NCBI GenBank assembly: GCA_030426865.1
Contig: JAUHXN010000119.1
Coordinates: 1 to 8,446, forward strand
Direction: 5' to 3'
Source: a bacterium
GTDB taxonomy: Bacteria; Bacteroidota; Ignavibacteria; Kapaibacteriales; UBA2268
Length of the DNA stretch: 8,446 bases
Part shown: in pieces, positions 1 to 6,296 of the stretch
How the letters are laid out: each line of letters starts with the position of its first letter
How positions within the stretch are numbered: the first letter of the stretch is position 1
Notes under the pieces: model-generated
Told to the model about the DNA's origin: nothing
Databases searched by the model: none
The model's input: only the letters and a program-made list of their open reading frames with translations
Position numbers and translations under genes: made by a program

Positions 1-377
1 CTTTATCAACTGCACTTGCAGCAAAAGACTATAATATTATGTCTGGTGGTACGGATAATCACCTTATGCTTATTGACTTACGTAACAAGGGTTTGACAGG
101 TAAAAAAGCTGAAAATACACTAGACGAAGCTGGTATGACTTGCAACAAGAACTCTGTTCCGAATGATGACCAATCACCTTTGGTGACTTCTGGTATTCGT
201 CTCGGTACACCAGCGCTAACTACTCGTGGTATGAAAGAAGATGATATGCGAACAGTCGCTGATTTCATCGACAGAGCGATATCAAACGCTGATAATGAGA
301 GTGTTATAGAAACTATAAAAAATGAAGTACACGAATTTACTAGTGGTTTCCCACTTCACGTACCTGTAAAAATGTAG
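1..377 (+). CDS. glyA: Serine hydroxymethyltransferase, C-terminal part (5' end outside window)
   Basis: This is the last ~125 codons of a PLP-dependent enzyme that interconverts serine and glycine while charging tetrahydrofolate with a one-carbon unit. The frame is open from the window edge (reading LSTALAAKDYNIM into the body), so the gene is cut by the window and not truncated in the genome. Visible family landmarks are SGGTDNHLMLIDLR, the GLTGKKAE stretch, NKNSVPNDD and SGIRLGTPALTTRG, the C-terminal-domain segment that carries a substrate-contacting Arg in characterised SHMTs. It ends with TAG at 375-377, the usual distance after the helical tail (FTSGFPLHVPVKM). A hairpin terminator follows within 30 nt, so it is the last gene of its transcription unit. 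The PLP-lysine region lies outside the window. Identification is very secure. Confidence 0.96.
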   Translation, partial: LSTALAAKDYNIMSGGTDNHLMLIDLRNKGLTGKKAENTLDEAGMTCNKNSVPNDDQSPLVTSGIRLGTPALTTRGMKEDDMRTVADFIDRAISNADNESVIETIKNEVHEFTSGFPLHVPVKM

Positions 378-403
378 TATAGATAATAAAAAGAATTTGA
401 AAG

Positions 404-431
404 AAAAGGCTGCCTGAGGGTGGCCTTTTTT
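404..431. terminator. Rho-independent terminator, probably bidirectional
   Basis: Arms AAAAGGCTGCC (404-414) and GGTGGCCTTTT (419-429) pair over 11 positions, two of them G-T wobbles, around a 4-nt TGAG loop. On the plus strand the stem runs into six T residues (426-431), so it should end glyA transcription. On the minus strand the arm also reads into TTTTCTTT, so the same hairpin can end the opposing kbl-DUF5522-membrane-protein unit, whose last stop codon is at 441-443. It sits in the only intergenic space between these two convergent units. Confidence 0.85.
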
Positions 432-440
432 GTAAGTTAA

Positions 441-689
441 CTACCTCAACAAATCAATCAGTATATAGCTTATCAAACAAGTGAAGCCAGTTATAATTGT
501 TAAATCTATTACGAAGTTTAGCACTTTATTCTGGCTTTTTCTGAATATAGCAGACATTAAGTACCCAACCGATATTATTAGGAATATCAGAGCTAATAGA
601 TTATTACCCAAGTCCTTGAAGTATATGGCGAGTGTTAAACCGCCTATACAGAAACCGTAGATTAATATATTTTTGAATAGTTTATACAT
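441..689 (-). CDS. Small integral membrane protein of unknown function (82 aa)
   Basis: I do not recognise a family. The protein is strongly hydrophobic, with three probable membrane segments at about residues 7-24, 29-48 and 58-78. They are separated by short polar turns: FKDLGNN, and a basic RKSQNK stretch near residues 50-55 that would be cytoplasmic by the positive-inside rule. There are no obvious catalytic residues, and two Cys (14 and 75) lie in membrane segments. The start ATG (687-689) shares one base with the TAA of the DUF5522-like gene upstream (TAATG), and an A-rich GAGAAAA element lies about 10 nt before it. This implies translational coupling and co-transcription with kbl. It ends 10 nt before the terminator hairpin. 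The coding call rests on the coupled start, the coherent membrane topology and the absence of a better frame. Function is unknown. Confidence 0.75.
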   Translation of the reverse strand: MYKLFKNILIYGFCIGGLTLAIYFKDLGNNLLALIFLIISVGYLMSAIFRKSQNKVLNFVIDLTIITGFTCLISYILIDLLR

Positions 690-844
690 TATTGTTTTTT
701 CTCATATCCATAGGGGCAGTGCTTGCAGCCAGATTTGCAACACCAGCCACGATTTTTGTGATATTCTTCAGTGAATACGAAATAACCGCGATCATCTATA
801 TAGTAATCGCGGCCTTCCGTTAACTTTTTATCATTTGATGACAT
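689..844 (-). CDS. DUF5522-like cysteine-rich mini-protein (51 aa)
   Basis: This short gene fills what would otherwise be a gap between kbl and the small membrane protein. It starts at ATG 842-844 inside the end of kbl (14-nt overlap in another frame), with an AAAGA-type element just upstream, and ends at TAA 689-691, sharing one base with the next ATG. The protein begins MSSNDKKLTEGRDYYID and ends in a compact cysteine cluster, WCCKSGCKHCPYGYEKK, with Cys at 35, 36, 40 and 43 and His at 42. The layout (EGrDYYid-x-GyfVFTeeYHxxRGxCCxxGCxHCPYgY) is what I remember for DUF5522, a family of about 50 residues with no assigned biochemical function. The CC-x3-C-x2-C pattern suggests metal binding or redox chemistry, but that is inference. 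Length matches the family, so it is not a fragment. Coupling to kbl may be purely organisational. Confidence 0.88.
   Translation of the reverse strand: MSSNDKKLTEGRDYYIDDRGYFVFTEEYHKNRGWCCKSGCKHCPYGYEKKQ
786..812. repeat. Perfect 7-bp GC-rich inverted repeat just downstream of the kbl stop
   Basis: CCGCGAT (786-792) and ATCGCGG (806-812) are exact reverse complements around a 13-nt AT-rich loop. The repeat lies within the DUF5522-like coding region, about 20 nt 3' of the kbl stop codon (831-833). No T-run follows on the minus strand, so it is not an intrinsic terminator. The arms encode the GRD and DRG parts of GRDYYIDDRG, so coding constraint on a mirrored peptide may explain the symmetry. 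A role in kbl mRNA 3' stability or in translation of the small gene is possible but unproven. Confidence 0.4.
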
Positions 845-2072
845 TCAGTTCTTTACCGACTTTTATAAATGCCTCTATAGCTTTAGTAACTTGCTCATCT
901 GTATGTCCAGCAGAGAGTTGTACTCGGATTCTATCCATTTTCTTCGGCACTACTGGGAATGAGAAGGCGATAACGTATATACCTTCTTCAAGCATTTTAT
1001 CTGCAAACTTAACGGCTAGCTTAGCACTATCGTCGAAGTTACGGAACATAATCGGAACAATAGGGTGTATGCTCTCTATTATGTCGAATCCAGCAGCATT
1101 TAGGTCATCTCTAAATCTTTTAGTGTTCTTTCTGATTTGGTCTAGCAATGCAGTTGACTCTGTTATCATATCGATTGCTTCTGAAGTAGCGCCAACTACA
1201 GCAGGAGCTAATGAGTTAGAGAATAGATACGGTCGGCCTTTGTTACGTAACCACTCTATCATCTCCTTACGACCTGAGATACATCCACCAGAAGCACCGC
1301 CTAGTGCCTTACCGAAAGTTGTAGTGATAATATCTACTCTATCCATTACATCAAATTGCTCGTGAGTTCCTCGACCCGTTTTACCCATAAATCCTGTAGC
1401 ATGGCTATCATCTACCATTACTAGTGCATCGTATTTATCTGCCAAATCACATATTTCTTTTAACTTGGCTATATCACCATCCATTGAGAAAGCACCATCA
1501 GTTGCAATAACTTTGAATCTACAATCTTTAGCTTCCTGCAAGCACTTTTCTAATCCTTTTGCAGTTTTACCAGTAGCCTCATCTAATTCCTCCACATCTC
1601 TCATGTCAGAGTGCTTATATATCCATCTTTGTGCTTTACTTAGTCTAATACCATCTATAATAGAAGCGTGATTAAGTGCATCAGTGATAATAGCGTCTTC
1701 TGGTCCAAAGAAAGGCTCAAAGAATGCACCATTGGCATCAAAGCAAGAGCTGAAAAGTATTGTCGATTCAGTTCCTAGAAACTTAGATATCTTTTCTTCT
1801 AATGCTAAGTGACTATCTTGTGTACCACAAATAAATCTAACAGATGAAAGTCCATACCCTCTTTTATCCATCTCTTTGTGGGCTGCTTCAACTATTCTTG
1901 GGTGAGAAGACAATCCAAGATAATTATTAGCACAGAAGTTCAGTACTTGCTTACCATTTACTGTTATTTCAGATGATTGGGCTGAATCTATTCGTCTTTC
2001 TGTTTTATAAAGTTTTTCTTCTTTTAGTGTTTCAATTTCAGATTTTAGATAATCTTTGATACTTCCGTACAT
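831..2072 (-). CDS. kbl: Glycine C-acetyltransferase (2-amino-3-ketobutyrate CoA ligase)
   Basis: This PLP enzyme of the alpha-oxoamine synthase family cleaves 2-amino-3-ketobutyrate with CoA to glycine and acetyl-CoA, the second step of threonine breakdown after threonine dehydrogenase. At 413 residues it is slightly longer than E. coli Kbl (398). Landmarks are NFCANNYLGL (45-54), SVRFICGTQDSH (77-88), SSCFDANG (108-115), NHASIIDGIRL (134-144), TDGAFSMDGD (191-200), DDSHATG (221-227, cofactor-ring Asp/His) and TTFGKALGGASGG (251-263), with K255 the PLP Schiff-base lysine. FICGTQDSH and SSCFDANG separate Kbl from its paralogues BioF, HemA and serine palmitoyltransferase. The extra residues relative to E. 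coli seem to lie around 162-180. The ATG at 2070-2072 gives the family's normal N-terminus, and a modest TAGG element lies 7 nt upstream. It heads a coupled unit with two small genes. No threonine dehydrogenase gene lies in the window. Confidence 0.96.
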   Translation of the reverse strand: MYGSIKDYLKSEIETLKEEKLYKTERRIDSAQSSEITVNGKQVLNFCANNYLGLSSHPRIVEAAHKEMDKRGYGLSSVRFICGTQDSHLALEEKISKFLGTESTILFSSCFDANGAFFEPFFGPEDAIITDALNHASIIDGIRLSKAQRWIYKHSDMRDVEELDEATGKTAKGLEKCLQEAKDCRFKVIATDGAFSMDGDIAKLKEICDLADKYDALVMVDDSHATGFMGKTGRGTHEQFDVMDRVDIITTTFGKALGGASGGCISGRKEMIEWLRNKGRPYLFSNSLAPAVVGATSEAIDMITESTALLDQIRKNTKRFRDDLNAAGFDIIESIHPIVPIMFRNFDDSAKLAVKFADKMLEEGIYVIAFSFPVVPKKMDRIRVQLSAGHTDEQVTKAIEAFIKVGKELNVIK

Positions 2073-2111
2073 ATTTAAACCTATTTTTTTTAATTTGGAT
2101 TTCTATTTTGG

Positions 2112-2144
2112 TAAATATAACGATTAAGAGAATAAATGAACAAA
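2112..2144 (-). promoter_or_regulatory. Candidate Bacteroidota-type promoter for kbl
   Basis: Reading the minus strand there is TTTG (complement of 2141-2144), a 21-nt spacer, and TATATTTA (complement of 2112-2119). The second element matches the Bacteroidota -7 consensus TAnnTTTG at all but its last position, and TTTG matches the -33 element. The start point would lie about 30 nt before the kbl ATG. The -33 element falls inside the first codons of the divergent gene at 2136. In such AT-rich DNA a match this loose occurs easily, so this is only a candidate. Confidence 0.3.
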
Positions 2145-3659
2145 GAGATTCGATACTTTTATCCAGTATTAATAATAATAGTCGTATTTATTACCAGATT
2201 TGCATTCTTTTTAGACTACAATGTTTTTCTATCAGATGATGATGCAGGTTTTGCACTAGCAGCTCAAGATTATAATATAGAAGAATCAAGACCACATTTA
2301 CCAGGGTACTATGTCTTAGTCAAGACTATAGCTTTTGTGAATATAGTTACTAAAGATTCTTTTATTTCTATGAAATTACTAGTTTTAGCATTCTCATCTC
2401 TATCCGCATTGATTATCTTCAAGCTTTTCTTATTTCATTTCAATGAAGAAAAATCGTTTTGGCTAGTGATACTATTATTCACTAATCCGCTTATATGGTT
2501 TTATCAATGTACTCCCGAATCCTATGTATATGATCTTTTCTTTTCATCGTTGATTGCGTTACTCTTCTATAAACGGAGCACATATTTTTATTTTCTTCCA
2601 CTTATCTCCGTTATGGGTGGTATTCGAATGAGCTCAGCATTCTTTCTAATCCCGCTCTACTTCTATATAACTTATGTATATGCAAAAGAAGGTAGATTAT
2701 CATCGAAAGTATTAGCATTGGCTAATTTATTCGGATTATTAGTAACAGCATTTTGGCTTTTACCTTTGCTTAACTCAGTAGGTGGATTTGCAGCTTATCT
2801 GAAGTTGTATGACACTCATAGTCCAATGCCACCAATCGGACCTGTTAAGAATATGGCTGGATTTGTGGCTTATGCTATTACTTTCTTAATACCAGTATTT
2901 GCAGTATTCACATATTTAGGAATCAAGCGCAAATTCACAAAAATTAAATTAAATAAGGGTATTGTATTTAATCTTTTTTGGTTAGTTCCAGCATTACTAT
3001 TCTTTATATTTGGACACTATTCGAAAGGTTATATATTTTTAATCTACACTTCTATTATTCTTATTCTAGGAATAATATATTTCAATAATATTAAAGGCTT
3101 TAAACTACTTTATAGTGTTATATTATTTCAGATAGCATTCTTTTTATTATATCCTTATGATAATATAGATCCAAATACGAATTTCAGACGAGAAGCACGT
3201 GCGACATCTCTAGTTGAGGTTTATTGGGATAGATTGAACTCTGGGTATTTGCATAGTCGTTCTAGGTTAAACCATTATAATGAAGTAAACTCTAGTTTTG
3301 AAGAATGTATAAACTATCTCAAATATCATATTAGTAATCCAGTGATTTTCGATGGAAAATCTTCTGAAATGACTATTAATGCGGAATCTTATAAATATTC
3401 GGGACTTAGATTTGTTACACAGAAAAATTTTGATAGGGAAGACGAGTATATTGAACAATATGGACTAAGTTTGAAGTATAAATACGGTCTAACTGATTTA
3501 TATAAAAAATCATATATACTTTGCGATAATAGAATGTTGAGTTATTATGAAGGTTTAACTGATAAAATTTATCAGAATCAGAAACATGCAATAGTAAAAG
3601 TTAAAGCAGGGAAAGAGGAAGAATTTAAAGATTTTTATAAAAACCTTTATGCAAAATAG
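2136..3659 (+). CDS. Polytopic membrane glycosyltransferase candidate (GT-C fold)
   Basis: This 507-residue protein has about ten hydrophobic membrane segments (roughly 8-25, 78-102, 107-123, 130-146, 150-180, 193-213, 241-263, 277-293, 298-315, 321-340), followed by a soluble C-terminal region (about 345-507). The first large loop carries an acidic cluster, SDDDAG (33-38), and then RPHLPGYYVL (52-61). An acidic motif after TM1 plus a PHxPGY segment is typical of GT-C enzymes that use lipid-linked sugar donors (GT39, ArnT and DUF2723-like O-mannosyltransferase relatives). I infer transfer of a sugar from a polyprenyl phosphate carrier on the periplasmic face. Donor and acceptor cannot be told from the sequence. 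The start is supported by AAGAG at 2126-2130, 5 nt before the ATG. It stands alone on this strand, divergent from kbl and convergent with asnB with only 3 nt between the stops. The coding call is firm and the enzymatic call moderate. Confidence 0.7.
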   Translation: MNKEIRYFYPVLIIIVVFITRFAFFLDYNVFLSDDDAGFALAAQDYNIEESRPHLPGYYVLVKTIAFVNIVTKDSFISMKLLVLAFSSLSALIIFKLFLFHFNEEKSFWLVILLFTNPLIWFYQCTPESYVYDLFFSSLIALLFYKRSTYFYFLPLISVMGGIRMSSAFFLIPLYFYITYVYAKEGRLSSKVLALANLFGLLVTAFWLLPLLNSVGGFAAYLKLYDTHSPMPPIGPVKNMAGFVAYAITFLIPVFAVFTYLGIKRKFTKIKLNKGIVFNLFWLVPALLFFIFGHYSKGYIFLIYTSIILILGIIYFNNIKGFKLLYSVILFQIAFFLLYPYDNIDPNTNFRREARATSLVEVYWDRLNSGYLHSRSRLNHYNEVNSSFEECINYLKYHISNPVIFDGKSSEMTINAESYKYSGLRFVTQKNFDREDEYIEQYGLSLKYKYGLTDLYKKSYILCDNRMLSYYEGLTDKIYQNQKHAIVKVKAGKEEEFKDFYKNLYAK

Positions 3660-3662
3660 AGA

Positions 3663-5561
3663 CTAGAAATATCTTTCGTACCAAGCGCTCAATGCAACAA
3701 GGTTGTAAATGTGAGAGCCACGTTTTTTACCGGAATTGTGTACTTTTATGAGATTACGTTTGAATTCATCATTGATAATACCCGTTTTGGCAAATTTAGA
3801 TTCGAATAGATGGTAGTGAGCTAGTTTTTTCCAAGGACCACGGAACCAATCATGAACAGGAGCTGCAAATCCCATTTTCTCTCTATAAATAATATCATCA
3901 GGCAAAATACCTGAAATAGCTTTTTTCAACAAAGATTTCGGTTCACTCTTATCAGGTACTTTTATTCTGTCAGGTAGTGAAGTAGTGAATTCCACTAGTC
4001 TATGATCTAAGAATGGCACTCTGGCTTCTAAATGATGAGCCATTCCTATCTTATCAACTCTCATAAGAAGAACTTCAGCTAATCGTTGCTGCTGCTCTAT
4101 ATACATTATCTTTTCGAAATACTCAGCATCAGTTTTTATATTTTCAATCTCATTATAGAGTGATTTCGCATATTGATAGGGAATTGAAGGATCAAGCCTA
4201 TCGTCATTTTTCATGTTTTCAATTGAAAATTGACCGAACATAGGAACACCACTCCAGCTAAATTCCTCATCATAACTTGCTCTACGTAAATACTCGAAGG
4301 CTAGATCTTGATTAAGTATTGGATTGAATTTAGTTGCAATCTTGTATCCAGTCTTACGCAGAGCTTTGGGTAACATTTGGTAGTATTTCCAATAAGAATT
4401 TTGGAGATTATAGCCTTGTAACATCCAACTATAACCAACGAATTGCTCGTCGCTACCTTCACCAACTTGTATTACAGTTGTTCCTGACTCGTGTGTCAAT
4501 TTACTAAGATAATAAAGAGGCATACAAACTGGATCGCCATTCGGTTCATCAGTGTGCCATGCAATATCGTCTATAATTTCTTTACAATCCTTATCATCAA
4601 TAAGAATTTCTCTGTGATTGGTACCAAACTGTTTAGCAACTTTTCTAGCGTATTTTAGCTCATTGTATTGTTCTAATTCTTTGAAGCCAACTGTATATGT
4701 GTCAATTGGTCTATCCATCAACTCTGCCATTAATGCAACATTCAAACTAGAATCTATTCCACCACTTAGAAATACACCAAAAGGAACATCTGATATCATT
4801 CTTGATTTGACAGCTTCTCTGAGTAATCTAACGGTCTCCTGACCGGCATCTTCAAAACTAATATTATTATTAATCTTTGTTAGGGGAGTCCAATACTTCC
4901 TCCAATCCATTCCACTTTTATTCAGAGTAATCAATGAGCCAGATTCAAGTTTTTTTATACCTGCGAACAGACTCTCTTTCTTGCTAGACATAGCATAAGT
5001 TAGATAGTTTGGTAACTCTTTATAGTTAAGTTCTCTGCTAACTTCAGGATGAGTTAGGATCGCCTTTATTTCAGATGCAAATATGAAAAGACCATCTTGG
5101 TAATAATAATAAAATGGTTTAACACCGATTCTATCTCTACACGCGAATAGTTCATTTTCTTCACTATCCCAGATGGCAAATGCCCACATACCTATTAGCT
5201 TATCTATAATTTCTTTGCCATAATACTTATATCCCTCTATAAGTACTTCTGTATCTGACCCTGATATAAACCTCAAACCTTTGGACTCTAGTTCGTCTTT
5301 GATTTCTTGGAAATTGTATATTTCACCGTTGAATACTATTGTGTATCGTCCATCTGAAGTGGACATAGGTTGAGTACCGGCATCTGAAAGATCAATAATT
5401 GATAATCTTCTATGACTAAAACCGCATTTATTGTTTTCAGAACTCCAAATAGAACCAGCATCAGGTCCACGATGTATAATCTCATCGCCCATATTTTGAA
5501 GTAATCTTGGAGTAATACTACTATTAGTTCTGAAGTCTACAACGCCTGCTATTCCGCACAT
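3663..5561 (-). CDS. asnB: Asparagine synthase (glutamine-hydrolysing)
   Basis: This enzyme makes asparagine from aspartate, ATP and glutamine. The N-terminal class II glutaminase domain (about 1-210) starts MCGIAG, with Cys2 as nucleophile once Met is removed. It continues with HRGPDAG (30-36), SHRRLSIIDLS (49-59), FNGEIYN (77-83) and GSDTEVL (101-107). The synthetase domain has the ATP pyrophosphatase loop SGGIDSS (266-272), GEGSDEQFVGY (367-377) and the late segment MRVDKIGMAHHLEARVPFLDH (500-520). All expected catalytic elements are present. At 632 residues it is longer than E. coli AsnB (554) and fits the ~600-640 residue branch that also includes amidotransferases of surface-polysaccharide loci, so a dedicated rather than housekeeping role is possible. 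It begins 18 nt after the pdxJ stop with only a weak A-rich ribosome binding site, so it is probably the last gene of the gpsA-envelope-protein-pdxJ-asnB unit. No terminator is visible after it. Confidence 0.93.
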   Translation of the reverse strand: MCGIAGVVDFRTNSSITPRLLQNMGDEIIHRGPDAGSIWSSENNKCGFSHRRLSIIDLSDAGTQPMSTSDGRYTIVFNGEIYNFQEIKDELESKGLRFISGSDTEVLIEGYKYYGKEIIDKLIGMWAFAIWDSEENELFACRDRIGVKPFYYYYQDGLFIFASEIKAILTHPEVSRELNYKELPNYLTYAMSSKKESLFAGIKKLESGSLITLNKSGMDWRKYWTPLTKINNNISFEDAGQETVRLLREAVKSRMISDVPFGVFLSGGIDSSLNVALMAELMDRPIDTYTVGFKELEQYNELKYARKVAKQFGTNHREILIDDKDCKEIIDDIAWHTDEPNGDPVCMPLYYLSKLTHESGTTVIQVGEGSDEQFVGYSWMLQGYNLQNSYWKYYQMLPKALRKTGYKIATKFNPILNQDLAFEYLRRASYDEEFSWSGVPMFGQFSIENMKNDDRLDPSIPYQYAKSLYNEIENIKTDAEYFEKIMYIEQQQRLAEVLLMRVDKIGMAHHLEARVPFLDHRLVEFTTSLPDRIKVPDKSEPKSLLKKAISGILPDDIIYREKMGFAAPVHDWFRGPWKKLAHYHLFESKFAKTGIINDEFKRNLIKVHNSGKKRGSHIYNLVALSAWYERYF

Positions 5562-5579
5562 ACAATAACTTGGTTTTCT

Positions 5580-6296
5580 TTATTGGGATTCTATTATAGA
5601 AATGAATTTTTTAACGGTAGCTTCTAATCCATATTTGATTGAATTAGAAATTATAGAATGACCAATGCTTAGCTCATGTATTTGTTTGATTTTAGCAATA
5701 TTAGCTGTATTATCAAGATTTAATCCATGACCAGCTGCTACTTTTAGTCCAATAGAATCAGCAAATAATGTTGCTTCGTTTATTCTAATTAATTCACCAT
5801 TTTGGCGAGAAAGTTCGGTTAGATTTGCATAAGTTCCAGTATGTAGTTCTACCATATCTGCTCCTACACTTTTAGCTATTTCTACAGCTGTTTTATCTGG
5901 TTCTATGAAAAGGCTCACTTCGATTCCCTTATCATGCATTTTTTTGCAAAGTGTGATTAATTCGTGTTGAACAGAAATCACATCTAGTCCACCTTCGGTT
6001 GTTAGCTCTTGTCTCCCTTCTGGAACAATAGTAACTAGATCAGGTACAACATCTAGAGCAATGGCAATAATGTCATCATACATAGCCATTTCTAAGTCAA
6101 GTCGGGTAGAAATATTATTCTTTAGATTATAGACATCCTCATCTTTGATATGCCTTCTATCTTCGCGTAAATGACAAACAATTCCTTTAGCACCTGCAGC
6201 TTCGGAAATTAATGCTGCTTCCAATACATCTGGCTCTGCGCCTCCTCTAGCATTGCGAAGAGTAGCTACGTGGTCTATATTCACGTTTAATATCAT
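5580..6296 (-). CDS. pdxJ: Pyridoxine 5'-phosphate synthase
   Basis: PdxJ closes the pyridine ring of vitamin B6 from 1-deoxy-D-xylulose 5-phosphate and 3-amino-2-oxopropyl phosphate (DXP-dependent pathway). It is a cytosolic TIM barrel of normal length (238 residues; E. coli 243). Landmarks are NVNIDHVATLRNARGG (4-19), HLREDRRHI (42-50), LEMA (68-71), VPEGRQELTTEGGLD (91-105), ELHTGTYA (150-157), AAGHGLN (187-193) and ELSIGHSIISNSI (208-220). The active-site set is intact: H42, E69, E150 and H190 line up with E. coli H45, E72, E152/153 and H193 at a near-constant offset. The ATG at 6294-6296 overlaps the stop of the upstream envelope-protein gene as ATGA and has the best Shine-Dalgarno of the window. 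The gene implies de novo B6 synthesis by the DXP route and not by PdxS/PdxT. Nothing is missing or unusual in the protein. Confidence 0.97.
   Translation of the reverse strand: MILNVNIDHVATLRNARGGAEPDVLEAALISEAAGAKGIVCHLREDRRHIKDEDVYNLKNNISTRLDLEMAMYDDIIAIALDVVPDLVTIVPEGRQELTTEGGLDVISVQHELITLCKKMHDKGIEVSLFIEPDKTAVEIAKSVGADMVELHTGTYANLTELSRQNGELIRINEATLFADSIGLKVAAGHGLNLDNTANIAKIKQIHELSIGHSIISNSIKYGLEATVKKFISIIESQ

Noticed and set aside
59..268. Minus-strand open frame of 69 codons opposite glyA
   Set aside because: It is antisense to strongly conserved SHMT motifs, with no ribosome site and no family resemblance.
835..1671. Two plus-strand open frames (835-1365 and 1465-1671) antisense to kbl
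   Set aside because: They lie wholly inside the well-conserved kbl gene, have no convincing ribosome site, and their translations are Ser/Ile-rich shadow sequence with no recognisable domain.
2088..2120. Promoter for the glycosyltransferase gene (TTTGGA ... TATAAC, or TATTTTGG as a -7 box)
   Set aside because: The TATTTTGG match is one base out of register with TAnnTTTG, and sigma70-like boxes are expected by chance in such AT-rich DNA. A promoter must exist here but I cannot place it.
3267..3458. Minus-strand open frame of 63 codons opposite the glycosyltransferase gene
   Set aside because: It is a low-complexity hydrophobic/basic shadow of AT-rich coding DNA, with no supporting start context.
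4618..4842. Plus-strand open frame of 74 codons opposite asnB
   Set aside because: It overlaps the antisense of the ATP pyrophosphatase loop region of AsnB, which fully explains the sequence.
5100..5116. TAATAATAATAA-type microsatellite in asnB
   Set aside because: It encodes a short Tyr run at the known variable part of the glutaminase domain and is in frame, so there is no sign of phase variation.
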